Below, in pieces: positions 32,896 to 42,252 of a stretch of DNA of 64,000 bases. Below the pieces are notes generated by a model that saw nothing but the letters and a program-made list of their open reading frames with translations, made no database searches and was not told where the DNA came from. The translations under genes and the position numbers were made by a program. The first letter of the stretch is position 1; each line of letters begins with the position of its first letter. This DNA comes from Neolewinella agarilytica (GTDB lineage: Bacteria; Bacteroidota; Bacteroidia; Chitinophagales; Saprospiraceae). The DNA lies in the NCBI RefSeq assembly GCF_900110645.1, contig NZ_FOFB01000011.1:1-64000 (forward strand), written 5' to 3'.

Positions 32896-34182
32896 GTGCT
32901 TAAACAGTTAGACAAACTGGCGACGCAGTATCCATTTGTAAGTAAATGGACGAAACTGATTGGAGTAGCAGCAGGGGGGCAATTGGCCATTCAGGCAGTT
33001 GGCTTCATATCGGGTATACTCGTTATTCGACTTTTGCCTACTGAGCAGTACGCTTACTACGTTTTGGTTAATACGATGCTGGGGACGATGGCTGTGTTGG
33101 CAGATGGAGGGATTTCTCTTGGCGTTCTTTCTGAAGGTGGTAAAGTATGGCAGCAGCCTAAAGAATTAGGTAAAGTTTTAGCCACCGGAATGGACTTAAG
33201 GCATAAGTTTGCGATTGGTAGCCTGGCAGTTTCTATGCCGATTTTATATTACCTTTTACGACAACAGGAGCTGTCGCATCTTTGGGTAATCATTTTGATT
33301 CTTTCATTGCTGCCATCCTTTTATGCTTCACTTTCAGGAGGACTACTTAAGGTAGTTCCTCGATTACATCAGGAAGTAAGTTCATCATTAATGATTGATC
33401 TAAAGTCAAACATATGGAGAGCTTTGGCAACTGCTGGAAGTTTGTTGTTCTTTCCCTTAGCGGTATGTGCTGTCTTAGCAAATGGAGTAGGCCAAATCAA
33501 GGCCAATCAACTCCTGAAAAAATTGTCTCAAAAACATATTGCGGAGAACAGTCAATCTGATGACTTTTACCGAAGTCAGATTCTCAAAACTGTATGGAGA
33601 GTTTTACCAGGTAGCATATATTATTGTATATCCGGGCAGATTACTGTTTGGTTAATATCTATTTTTGGTAGTACAAGCGGCATAGCGGAAATCGGGGCCT
33701 TAGGGAGACTGATGGTCTTATTGATGCTTATCCAAAACTCTCTGGATCTGCTGATTGTTCCGCGTTTTGCCCGATTAATGGAAAGACCTGAAGAACTCAG
33801 GCTTCGCTTCATTCAAGTTGTGGGAGCGGTATCAGGAATTTCTCTTTGCTTGATCCTGGGGATTTACCTTTTTCCCAAACCGTTTCTCTTTATTCTTGGT
33901 CCGGATTACATGGATTTAGAATATGAAATGCTCTTAATGACCATAGGGAGCTGTATAACTCTCGTCGCTAATACAGTTAATCGTCTTGCTTCCGCACGGG
34001 GAATTATACCAAACCCAGCTCTCTTTTTGCCCTTTACCGTTTTTAGTCAGATAGTACTACTTGTTTTCTTTATTGATTACTCTTCGGTAGTTGGGGTGCT
34101 GAATTTTAGCATTTTGGGAGCGGCAATCGGCCTTCTGTACAGGATCATCCATTTCTTTACTTACAATCTCTCCTCTGAATAA
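32896..34182 (+). CDS. Polysaccharide flippase (Wzx/MATE-like)
   Basis: 428 residues with about twelve hydrophobic segments and few charged residues, as in the PST/Wzx family. It should flip lipid-linked repeat units across the inner membrane to the periplasm. The start is GTG 32896, just after wzc, and the stop overlaps the next ATG by one base (TAATG). The charged loop around KKLSQKHIAENSQSDD sits between helices. Family assignment rests on topology and on context in a Wzc-Wzy-containing locus. Confidence 0.82.
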   Translation: MLKQLDKLATQYPFVSKWTKLIGVAAGGQLAIQAVGFISGILVIRLLPTEQYAYYVLVNTMLGTMAVLADGGISLGVLSEGGKVWQQPKELGKVLATGMDLRHKFAIGSLAVSMPILYYLLRQQELSHLWVIILILSLLPSFYASLSGGLLKVVPRLHQEVSSSLMIDLKSNIWRALATAGSLLFFPLAVCAVLANGVGQIKANQLLKKLSQKHIAENSQSDDFYRSQILKTVWRVLPGSIYYCISGQITVWLISIFGSTSGIAEIGALGRLMVLLMLIQNSLDLLIVPRFARLMERPEELRLRFIQVVGAVSGISLCLILGIYLFPKPFLFILGPDYMDLEYEMLLMTIGSCITLVANTVNRLASARGIIPNPALFLPFTVFSQIVLLVFFIDYSSVVGVLNFSILGAAIGLLYRIIHFFTYNLSSE

Positions 34183-35075
34183 TGATTGGTAAGATCTACC
34201 TCCGGGTTCGCCAAGGCTGGAATCCCTGGAGAAAAATGTTGTCGTTGATCGTTAAGCGCAGACAGTTAATCGTGAAGGCTGCCCGATTTGAACGACAGGA
34301 GGGAATAATAGTAAGCTTTACCGCTATCCCAGAACGGGTGTCCCAATTGAAATATACCATCTTGTCCATTCTTAATGGGGATGAAATTCCTGAGCGCATT
34401 GTACTTTATGTTAGCGAAAAGACTAAAAAGTCAATTCGTGAGCAGCAAGATAAAGTGTTAAACGAATTACTATTGATTGGCTATCTGGAAATTCGGGAGG
34501 TTAAGGATGTTGGCCCACATACCAAGTTAATCTATGCTCTTGAGGATTTTCCTGGAAAAGCAGTCGTTGTATGCGATGATGATATTGTCTATCCTCCTTA
34601 TTGGTTTCATGCTATCAGGGCCCGATATCATGAGGTGAAGGGCCAGCAAATGGTTGTTGCTCAAAGAGCTCATAGAGTGACCTACTATCCTGATGGGGCC
34701 ATAAAGCCGTACGCTGATTGGGAGAAAGAGGTGCCAACAGTTCAAGGAAAGGCTGTAATAGGTAAGGATCTCTTTCCAACGGGAACAGGAGGCGTACTTT
34801 TTCCACCAGGTAGTATGCCGGAGCTGACAACTACGGTGTCTGAGTTTAAAGAACTAGCACCTAAGGCCGATGATATCTGGTTCTGGTTTTGTGCCTTGTT
34901 GAATGGGAATACGTTTACGCTAACCGACGTTAAATATCAATACGAAGATGCTCCGGAAATTCCTAATTATAAATCGCCAAATCTTTATTATGACAATGTA
35001 GGTGGAAGTGCAAATGACGATCAATTTCAATTGTGTCAAAATTATTTTAAACAAAAGCATAATCTCCAGGTATGA
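34182..35075 (+). CDS. Putative GT-A-fold glycosyltransferase
   Basis: 297 residues. After a short N-terminal extension the protein has SFTAIPERVSQLKYTILSIL, a beta-strand/helix start typical of GT-A transferases, and a DDD metal-nucleotide motif in VVCDDDIVYPPYW. I do not recognise the exact family (it resembles the family of transferases with the DxD placed near residue 130). It likely adds a sugar to the lipid-linked repeat unit. It overlaps the flippase by one base and the next gene by 4 bp. Confidence 0.65.
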   Translation: MIGKIYLRVRQGWNPWRKMLSLIVKRRQLIVKAARFERQEGIIVSFTAIPERVSQLKYTILSILNGDEIPERIVLYVSEKTKKSIREQQDKVLNELLLIGYLEIREVKDVGPHTKLIYALEDFPGKAVVVCDDDIVYPPYWFHAIRARYHEVKGQQMVVAQRAHRVTYYPDGAIKPYADWEKEVPTVQGKAVIGKDLFPTGTGGVLFPPGSMPELTTTVSEFKELAPKADDIWFWFCALLNGNTFTLTDVKYQYEDAPEIPNYKSPNLYYDNVGGSANDDQFQLCQNYFKQKHNLQV

Positions 35076-36004
35076 AAGTTTTAACTACCCTCGCAGAAGG
35101 TAGGTATTTTTTAGGCGCTGCAGCTCTGATCAATTCAGTCGTTCACCATGGTACATATATTGATAAGATCGTGATAGGCTATCGGGATGAACTGCCAAAA
35201 TGGCTTCCTGAATTGAAACCTACGGCCAACGGGCACCAGTTTTCCTTGTCTATGGGAGTCCCCGTAGAGCTCATTGAAATGGCTGGTAGTTTACATATGG
35301 TACATGAAAAACCAAACTGGTTCCGCTATTTGATGGAAGAATTAGAACCTGCCGCTGAAGAATTTTTTTTTTTCGATTCAGATATTATAGTAAACGCAAG
35401 AATGTCATTTTTTGGAGAGTGGGTTCAACAAGGAGTAGCTGTTTGCGGAGACATTAATTATGTTTTTTCTCGTAGACACCCGATTCGCATTCAGTGGGCA
35501 AAACTTGCGGAAACGGAGGGGCAGCTAGTTAAAAATACCTATGATCAATATTACAATAGCGGTTTTTTAGGATGGCGACGGGAGCACAATGAATTCATTA
35601 CTGATTGGAATAATGCTTTTCAGCTACTTGCGCCTCATAGCGGAGGAATGAAGCAGTTTCGGGTTAAAGACCGTACAGAAATGGTCCTTAGCGCGAATCA
35701 GGATTCATTGAATGTAGCCATGATGATTACGGAGGTGCCTACTTCTACAATCGGTCCGGAGGCAATGGGTTTTGAATACGGACTCCAGCTTATGCATCAT
35801 CCGCTTGGCCCCAAACCATGGAATCGGAACTTTTTTCTGGATTTTTTTAAAGGTATGCCTCCACGGCAGGCTGATATTAAATACTGGGAAAATGTGAATG
35901 GTCCTGAATTCAAGCCTGTAAAAAAGCATAAAGTAATTTGGAATATTTTAGTCTGTAAGGCATTCCGGTTTTTAGGCCGATTTTACAGGAAATATGGGGG
36001 CTGA
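35072..36004 (+). CDS. Putative glycosyltransferase with DSD motif (paralogue of next gene)
   Basis: 310 residues with an N-terminal strand MKVLTTLAEGRYFLGAAALI, and FFFFDSDIIVNARMSFFGEW carrying a DxD-type motif. It shares the frame of motifs with the gene at 36254: the substrate-loop HPIRIQWAKL (HPIRLKWKHF there) and NSGFLGWRREHNEFITDW (NGGFVGVHRSYRAFLTRW). Probably a GT8-like or uncharacterised GT-A enzyme. The paralogy suggests an old tandem duplication now diverged, perhaps to different sugars. Confidence 0.65.
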   Translation: MKVLTTLAEGRYFLGAAALINSVVHHGTYIDKIVIGYRDELPKWLPELKPTANGHQFSLSMGVPVELIEMAGSLHMVHEKPNWFRYLMEELEPAAEEFFFFDSDIIVNARMSFFGEWVQQGVAVCGDINYVFSRRHPIRIQWAKLAETEGQLVKNTYDQYYNSGFLGWRREHNEFITDWNNAFQLLAPHSGGMKQFRVKDRTEMVLSANQDSLNVAMMITEVPTSTIGPEAMGFEYGLQLMHHPLGPKPWNRNFFLDFFKGMPPRQADIKYWENVNGPEFKPVKKHKVIWNILVCKAFRFLGRFYRKYGG

Positions 36005-36253
36005 TTTTTAGTGATGTTTTTTAGGAAATTGTTAGTGATTATGTTGGGTGTTGTTTTATAGATTCATGTGTTGTACTAAGAAAGAACGAATGTTTTAAAT
36101 AAAAATGGTCGTTTCGTTTATCCTGTAACTTCATCTTAATGTCAAAGATGAAATTGTCCATTAGTCGTTGATTTATCTAAAAAATAGAATCAAGCTTATG
36201 GGGGCGGAGGTTACGCTTTGTAGTCGTAATTGGCTGCTTTATGAAACTTAGTT

Positions 36254-37204
36254 ATGAATACTATGAACAATTCACCAACAAGTGTAATTTGTACACTTTT
36301 TGAAAAGCAATATCACCTGGGTTTTGCTGTCCTGTTAAATTCACTCTATGCTAATAATTTCCGAGGGGATATTTATGCTGGATATAGAGGGGCGCTACCT
36401 CCATGGGTGAGTGATATTCGAAAAGTAAGCGAAGGCCATGATGTGTTTTCTGTTGCAGAAGACCTTTTTGTGCATTTTTTAAAACAGGCAGATACTGGCC
36501 ATATGACCAATATAAAACCGGATTTCATGCTTGAATTATGGGAAAAATACTGCCCAATGGCTGAGCGCCTTTTCTATTTTGATCCGGATATTGTTGTCAA
36601 AGCAGATTGGAGGCATTTCGAAGAGTGGTCTGACCTGGGAGTCGCAATGGTGGAGGATATGAATTCCCCTATTCCTATGTCACACCCTATACGACTGAAA
36701 TGGAAGCATTTCTATGCTGAAAATGGAATCAGAATAGTGCCAAAAGATGATATTTACGTTAATGGAGGATTCGTTGGTGTTCACCGTTCATATCGTGCTT
36801 TTCTGACACGATGGAAAGAAGTACAGACCCTTATGAAAAGGTGCATCGGTAGCCCTCTTGTTATCGGCATTGCTGATCGCTGGAACCCATTCCATTATAC
36901 TGATCAAGATGCTCTTAATATCGTAAAAGATTTGTACCCGAGCATTTCTATAATGGAAAAAGGAGCAATGGATTTCGGGAAAATTGGATACGTTATGTCA
37001 CATGCAGCGGGTAAGAAAAAACCCTGGACTAAAAATCACTTGAGAGAAATTCTACTCAACAGTGTTAAACCTGCAAATACTGATAAGCTATACTGGAAGC
37101 ATACTAAAACGCCTGTCAAGGTTTATTCAAATCTAACCTATTGGCGGAAACATTCTGCTGTTCGAGTATCTGCTATGTTAGGTCGCGTAATTGGACGGTC
37201 GTGA
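36254..37204 (+). CDS. Putative glycosyltransferase (paralogue of preceding gene)
   Basis: 316 residues. YFDPDIVVKADWRHFEEW gives the DxD motif; the remaining motifs match the preceding gene as given there. It is separated from it by 249 bp of AT-rich sequence with no clear promoter, and its stop (TGA, 37202-37204) overlaps the GTG start of the next gene. Assignment as a glycosyltransferase rests on the motif and locus context. Confidence 0.65.
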   Translation: MNTMNNSPTSVICTLFEKQYHLGFAVLLNSLYANNFRGDIYAGYRGALPPWVSDIRKVSEGHDVFSVAEDLFVHFLKQADTGHMTNIKPDFMLELWEKYCPMAERLFYFDPDIVVKADWRHFEEWSDLGVAMVEDMNSPIPMSHPIRLKWKHFYAENGIRIVPKDDIYVNGGFVGVHRSYRAFLTRWKEVQTLMKRCIGSPLVIGIADRWNPFHYTDQDALNIVKDLYPSISIMEKGAMDFGKIGYVMSHAAGKKKPWTKNHLREILLNSVKPANTDKLYWKHTKTPVKVYSNLTYWRKHSAVRVSAMLGRVIGRS

Positions 37205-38325
37205 ATATTGTCTTCCTTGTTGGCGGTATAGAACCCGGTAGAAACGGAGTTGGGGATTATACCAGAGAGTTGGTTGCAGCTTTAGAGGGGTTTGGACATA
37301 CGGCGAGTATCATTGCTTCGCATGACCCCTGGGTAAGTCATTGCAGGAAAGAGCGGCAAAAGTCGGGACAGCATATGATTCCGGTTTTCAGAATTCCTCG
37401 AAATGCAGGGCAAAGAGAAAGACTCTGTTTAGTTAAAAGAGAAATAGAAAGGCTAAAACCAGACTGGGTAAGTATACAATTTGTCCCTTACGCCTTCCAT
37501 CAAAAAGGTTTGCCATTGTTTTTTCTTCGGCGACTTACACAAGTCTTACAGCCCTATCGTATTCACCTGATGTTTCACGAGTGTTGGATTGGAATTACCA
37601 GAAATTCACCCCTGCAACACCTGATTGTTGGTGCAGGGCAACGGCAGTTAGTCCGGTATTTTGTTAAGAGTGTTAGTCCTGCCGTAATTAATACCTCGAA
37701 TGAACTGTATCAGGCCGTTCTGTCTCGGGCTGGTATTCATGGAGATTTATTGCCGCTTTTTAGTAATATTCCTATAGCCATGGGGGCTCCTGAAAAGTGG
37801 GATGGGGCGGAAGGATCTGCTCTGAATATCGATAAAATTTCATTTAAGCGTAAATATCTGGCCGCTGGAATATTTGGAACAATTTATCCCCAAGTCGACT
37901 TGGTCAGTGCAATAAATGAGTTGCATGAAAGGGCAAGGGGAAATAATCAGGAACTGCTTATCATCACCTTTGGACGTTCGTCATCAGATGGTGAGCAAAG
38001 ATTGGCAGATGCTCTTGTTACAGCTAATTTACCTGTTCGGAATATTCGTTTGGGTGAACTATCCGCTAAACGAGTATCTCAGGTAATGCAAAGATTAGAT
38101 GTTGCTATTTCTTGCACCCCCCGCCAGCATCTGGGGAAAAGCGGGGTCTTTGCCGCATTGCGCTTACATAAGGTCGAAGTCATGGCTACCCTAAATGATT
38201 CTCTGCCAGAGTATGACCACATGATTGAGCCTTCAATCAATACACTATATAATCGACCTTCAGAACGTTGGTCGGTAGAATGGGTGGCAAGGCGATTCCT
38301 TGAACCACTAACTATTATTCATTAA
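37201..38325 (+). CDS. Glycosyltransferase family 4-like protein
   Basis: 374 residues from GTG 37201, which overlaps the preceding stop (GTGA); the open frame upstream to 37141 is not needed. The start VNIVFLVGGIEPGRNGVGDYTRELVAALEG is the classical GT-B N-terminal strand and glycine loop of GT4 enzymes. The C-terminal half has the IRLGELSAKRVSQVMQRLDVAISCTPR stretch, but the usual GT4 EXXXXXXE motif is not clear, so catalytic competence is uncertain. Spacing to the next gene is 18 bp. Confidence 0.7.
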   Translation: MNIVFLVGGIEPGRNGVGDYTRELVAALEGFGHTASIIASHDPWVSHCRKERQKSGQHMIPVFRIPRNAGQRERLCLVKREIERLKPDWVSIQFVPYAFHQKGLPLFFLRRLTQVLQPYRIHLMFHECWIGITRNSPLQHLIVGAGQRQLVRYFVKSVSPAVINTSNELYQAVLSRAGIHGDLLPLFSNIPIAMGAPEKWDGAEGSALNIDKISFKRKYLAAGIFGTIYPQVDLVSAINELHERARGNNQELLIITFGRSSSDGEQRLADALVTANLPVRNIRLGELSAKRVSQVMQRLDVAISCTPRQHLGKSGVFAALRLHKVEVMATLNDSLPEYDHMIEPSINTLYNRPSERWSVEWVARRFLEPLTIIH

Positions 38326-38343
38326 ACCTAATTCTTCATTCTT

Positions 38344-38946
38344 ATGATTAATGTTGAAAAGATTCTGATTTATCAGAAACAGCTTGTTGCTGACTGGCAT
38401 GAAAAACTTGAAGCTACAGAGACGATACTTCCCTGGAAGTATATTGAGGAAAATCATTTTTATAACTTCAGTCTTTGGCACGAGGAGGATGTAGCGCGCA
38501 TCAAAAATATTGATGATGCCCGAATCGTATTGGCAAAACGAAATATTGATCGGTTTAACCAAAATCGAAACAATGCGATGGAACGGATTGATGAATGGGT
38601 ACTCAACTTTACGGAAAAGAATGGTCAGGCCGGCGCAGACGCTATGATGCATTCCGAGACGCCTGGTATGATGATCGATCGGCTAAGTATCATGGCCCTG
38701 AAAAGGTATCATATGCAGGAAGAGGTGGATAGAATTGATGCCAGCCCTGATCACATCGCTAAGTGTGCTGGTAAAGTTGCTGTTTTGGATGAACAGATTA
38801 AAGATCTCGCTAATACTCTAAAAAGAATTCTTTCGGAGCTAGAGACCGGTACTCTTAAGTTTAAAGTGTACCGGCAATTCAAAATGTATAATGACCCTAG
38901 TCTGAACCCCGAGTTGTACAAGCGGCAGCAACAAAGTGTTGAGTAA
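38344..38946 (+). CDS. DUF4254 family protein
   Basis: 200 residues matching the DUF4254 family, a helical protein found in Bacteroidota lipopolysaccharide and glycan clusters. Recognisable stretches are ETPGMMIDRLSIMALKRYHM, VDRIDASPDHIAKC, VLDEQIKDLANTL and the end VYRQFKMYNDPSLNPELYK. No catalytic residues are known to me. No signal or membrane segment, so it is cytosolic. It lies 2 bp before a GT9-like gene, a pairing that suggests a joint role. Function unknown. Confidence 0.85.
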   Translation: MINVEKILIYQKQLVADWHEKLEATETILPWKYIEENHFYNFSLWHEEDVARIKNIDDARIVLAKRNIDRFNQNRNNAMERIDEWVLNFTEKNGQAGADAMMHSETPGMMIDRLSIMALKRYHMQEEVDRIDASPDHIAKCAGKVAVLDEQIKDLANTLKRILSELETGTLKFKVYRQFKMYNDPSLNPELYKRQQQSVE

Positions 38947-38948
38947 TT

Positions 38949-39974
38949 ATGGCAAACTCAAAAACACTCAGAATTGATATTTCGGAGGGTGGTAACGGTG
39001 ATATGTGGATGCGTATGGCTAGTTTCTATGCGATGGCCAAAATTTGTGGTGAGATAAAGTTTGAGCTTTTCGTTCCCGGGTTTATGCAAAATCTTGCCAA
39101 TTATACTTTCAATGACCGCTTAACTTTTCTGGAGGAGAAAGATAATTGCGATATCAGGTTTACCAGTCTTGGACTTAAGCATATGGCTACAGGTATTCGA
39201 AAAGGCAAGAGTTATATCGCCCCCTATCATCGATCCGTTATTACAGATAAAGGAAGCCGTACGGTTAAAGATCAATTGAACATCGCTTTACATAACGTCG
39301 GGCAAGTACTTGGCAAAATCCATCTTCCTCCCTGGGAAGTAATTAACGATTACCAGGGCTACATGGATATAATTGGATTGAAAGTGTTGCGAGGTGTCAC
39401 CTATGAGGCTTATCTCCATCAAATGGAATCGGATTATCATGAGCACGTAGAAAAGTTACGAGCTGCTGCGATGCCTACTTCTCCTGAATTGACCTTTCCG
39501 GATGATATTCAGAAAAGTACCGTTGTGTTTCCAAATGGAACAAGCCGGCAGTTTATTCCGGTATGGTGGGCAAAGAAACATTTGCCCGAAGCTTACTATG
39601 CTTTCTTTATCAAGGATACATACGCAACGGAGTTTCAAAAGGCAAACTTAAAGGTTGTTTACTACTATAGTGAACCGGGAGATATAGTCGCTTTGAGCCA
39701 TCGATCAAACTGGACGATTAGCACGGATAGCTTTAGTTCCCATCTTTTACAATATTCAACCGAAAGGTGCACGATCACCACAACTGAGGTATTGGCTTCC
39801 CGGATAATTACACCAGTTTACCGCGGTAAAGTTGTAGATGCAGTAGCTCCTTGTCACCCTTGCCTGAAAATGGAGCGAAAAGCTCACCCCACTTGTATGG
39901 CTGGCTACGCCGATTGCCTTAATTGGAAAAGCGAGGTGTACTCTCAGAATATACTCCAATCTATTCCAGGATGA
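38949..39974 (+). CDS. Heptosyltransferase-like (GT9-type) glycosyltransferase
   Basis: 341 residues with a GT-B feel. The N-terminus LRIDISEGGNGDMWMRMASFYAMAKICGEI has the glycine-rich loop and the C-terminal half has VVFPNGTSRQFIPVWWAK and IVALSHRSNWTISTDSFSSHLLQYS, which resemble the nucleotide-sugar site of GT9 heptosyltransferases (STDSG...HLA). Two C-terminal CxxC-like pairs (CHPC, CMAGYADC) are unusual and may bind a metal. The start follows DUF4254 by 2 bp and the stop overlaps the next ATG (ATGA). Confidence 0.65.
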   Translation: MANSKTLRIDISEGGNGDMWMRMASFYAMAKICGEIKFELFVPGFMQNLANYTFNDRLTFLEEKDNCDIRFTSLGLKHMATGIRKGKSYIAPYHRSVITDKGSRTVKDQLNIALHNVGQVLGKIHLPPWEVINDYQGYMDIIGLKVLRGVTYEAYLHQMESDYHEHVEKLRAAAMPTSPELTFPDDIQKSTVVFPNGTSRQFIPVWWAKKHLPEAYYAFFIKDTYATEFQKANLKVVYYYSEPGDIVALSHRSNWTISTDSFSSHLLQYSTERCTITTTEVLASRIITPVYRGKVVDAVAPCHPCLKMERKAHPTCMAGYADCLNWKSEVYSQNILQSIPG

Positions 39975-40954
39975 ATAAAGTAACTATCTGTATCCCTACC
40001 TATAACCAGGAAGATTACGTGGAAAAAACTATTCGTAGCGCGGCAAGCCAAATTCCTCCACCCTGCGAAATTATTGTTTCCAACGATTGTAGTACTGATG
40101 GAACTGCAGCTATCCTGGATAATCTGGCAAAGGAAATTGAAATTCTTAAAGTTATTCATCAGCCGGTAAACCTGGGAGTAGGCCGTAACCCCGACACCTG
40201 TCTTCGATTAGCAGAATCTGAATATGTCGTTAAGCTGGATTCAGATGATATTCTCCTGCCGGGGTACATAGCAAGCCTGTCCGCCGCATTGGATAGAAAC
40301 CCACGTGCCGGATATGCGCATGGAGCCGTTCGGGAGATTGATGAAAATGGAAAACAAATTCGCTTGAGAAAGCTGTACAGGAATAAAGAGTACCAAGACG
40401 CTGATACTACACTACGCAATGCTCTGAGCGGTTATCGTGTAGCGGCTAATATTTTGATGTTTCGTAAGGAAGCTCTTGAGGCCGCCAACTTCGTAAACCC
40501 GACAATGCACTTCGCCGAAGACTACTATTTGAATGTCTCTATTGCTGATGCAGGATTCGGAAATGCTTATGTGCCTGAAATACTATCGGAGTACCGCGTT
40601 TGGGAAGACGTTGGAAATACTCGAAATAAACGAAAACAAGTCGAAGTGGAAGGTCTGATTACTGTTTTTGAAGAACGTATTCAGCCTGCTTTTCAAAAAA
40701 GAGGATGGGATATTTCTAAAGTCGCTTCCCGACGAGCAGAACTGGCTCGCCGACAGGCCTCAGCTTTGTCGTGGTCAATATTTTCAGAGGAGGAAAAAGA
40801 AAGTTTGGAAAAGGCAATTCTTAGACTTTCTGATGCCCCTTCGGTTACGCTTGCCATTAAGTGCTACCGTAATAATCTTGGATTTGTATATGACTTAAGA
40901 AAAAATATGACTGGCTTTCTGAAGTCTGCCGTAAAAAAAGTAGCCCTTCGCTAA
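39971..40954 (+). CDS. Glycosyltransferase family 2
   Basis: 327 residues from ATG 39971, overlapping the previous stop. The N-terminus TICIPTYNQEDYVEKTIRSAASQ, EIIVSNDCSTDGT and KLDSDDILLPGY carry the strand, the DxD-like NDCSTD and DSDD motifs of GT2 enzymes, which are metal-dependent inverting transferases. The C-terminal part is helical (ERIQPAFQKRGWDISKVASRRAELARR). The next gene starts 44 bp on; the gap has no evident promoter. Confidence 0.88.
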   Translation: MNKVTICIPTYNQEDYVEKTIRSAASQIPPPCEIIVSNDCSTDGTAAILDNLAKEIEILKVIHQPVNLGVGRNPDTCLRLAESEYVVKLDSDDILLPGYIASLSAALDRNPRAGYAHGAVREIDENGKQIRLRKLYRNKEYQDADTTLRNALSGYRVAANILMFRKEALEAANFVNPTMHFAEDYYLNVSIADAGFGNAYVPEILSEYRVWEDVGNTRNKRKQVEVEGLITVFEERIQPAFQKRGWDISKVASRRAELARRQASALSWSIFSEEEKESLEKAILRLSDAPSVTLAIKCYRNNLGFVYDLRKNMTGFLKSAVKKVALR

Positions 40955-40998
40955 GGGCTATTGACATCTAACTTATCCTTGACAAACAGACCATTTAA

Positions 40999-42252
40999 AT
41001 GATCCTTCTCTCTCACCCTATGGGGAATGCCAATGTAAGAGCCATTGCTAATAGCCTGCATCAAACAGATTTATTGCAAAGCTTTCATACATCAATTGCC
41101 GCTTATTCGGGAAATGTGTGGGATCAGCTGGGACGGCTTCCCGCCCTGAATGATTTTCGCAGGCGGGCGTTTCCTGAAGGTTTAAAGGATTGTACGGTGC
41201 AGTACCCTTTTGGAGAGCTGATGCGGGTAACGGCTAATAAAATGGGCTTAAAAAAACTAACCGCTCGCGAAGTTGGTAAATTTTCCGTTGATGCGATCTA
41301 TCGCGCTCATGACCGAAAGGTTAAAAGCTATGTAAGTCGACATTCCCAGGAATTAAGAGCAGTTTACGCATACGAAGATGGTGCGCTCGATACTTTTATC
41401 GAAGCCAGAAAGCATGGCCTTGTATGTATCTACGACCTGCCAATAGCCTATTGGGAAACAGGACGACAACTAATGATGGAGGAAGCTGAGCGGCGACCAG
41501 AGTGGGCGGGTACGCTTGGTGGAGGAATCATGGATAGTGCTGAAAAAACAGAACGAAAAGTTAAAGAATTAGAACTCGCGGATGTGGTCGTTGGACCAGG
41601 TTACTTCGTGATGGATTCCCTGCCAGAGTGGGCCGCTGAAAAAAAGAAAATTGTGTCACCATTTGGATCTCCAAAAGGAACCAGGGTCAAAATTTCCCCA
41701 GGTGAATTCAATCCTAATCGTCGGTTACGTGTCCTTTTTGTGGGGTCCATGGGACAGCGAAAAGGACTTGGAGACCTATTTGAGGCTATGCGCCAACTCG
41801 ATCCAGACCGTGTTGAACTCGTCGTTTTAGGGAGTCAGCTCGCAGAGCCTGAATTCTACCGTAAGGAGTTTTTCGGGTTTCGATACGAGCCTACACGTTC
41901 TCATCCGGATGTGCTCCAGCTCATGGCTGAATGTGATGTTTTTTGCTTGCCCTCTATTGTTGAAGGGCGTGCACTGGTGATGCAGGAAGCAATGAGCCAG
42001 GGGCTCCCCATCATTATTACGCCCAATACGGGTGGACAGGATTTGGTCGTGCCCGGTGAAACGGGCTTTCTAGTCCCAATACGTTCCCCGGAGGCAATCG
42101 CTGAAAAGATTGATTGGTTCTTAAGCCATCGGGAGGAATTACCCAGAATGGGGGCTGCTGCTGCTGCCCACGCAGCAAGATACACCTGGAGTAGCTATGG
42201 TGGCCATGTAGCCAGTGAGCTCTCCGCAATTCTTGGATCCGTTACAGTATGA
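40999..42252 (+). CDS. Glycosyltransferase family 4
   Basis: 417-residue GT-B transferase. The C-terminal half carries LRVLFVGSMGQRKGLGDLFEAM and the GT4 nucleotide-sugar motif in CDVFCLPSIVEGRALVMQEAMSQGLPIIIT, with glutamates in the E-x7-E arrangement (EGRALVMQE). The N-terminal half (ILLSHPMGNANVRAIANSL) has the acceptor-binding fold. A retaining hexosyl transfer is expected. Its stop overlaps the ATG of the polymerase gene. Confidence 0.9.
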   Translation: MILLSHPMGNANVRAIANSLHQTDLLQSFHTSIAAYSGNVWDQLGRLPALNDFRRRAFPEGLKDCTVQYPFGELMRVTANKMGLKKLTAREVGKFSVDAIYRAHDRKVKSYVSRHSQELRAVYAYEDGALDTFIEARKHGLVCIYDLPIAYWETGRQLMMEEAERRPEWAGTLGGGIMDSAEKTERKVKELELADVVVGPGYFVMDSLPEWAAEKKKIVSPFGSPKGTRVKISPGEFNPNRRLRVLFVGSMGQRKGLGDLFEAMRQLDPDRVELVVLGSQLAEPEFYRKEFFGFRYEPTRSHPDVLQLMAECDVFCLPSIVEGRALVMQEAMSQGLPIIITPNTGGQDLVVPGETGFLVPIRSPEAIAEKIDWFLSHREELPRMGAAAAAHAARYTWSSYGGHVASELSAILGSVTV

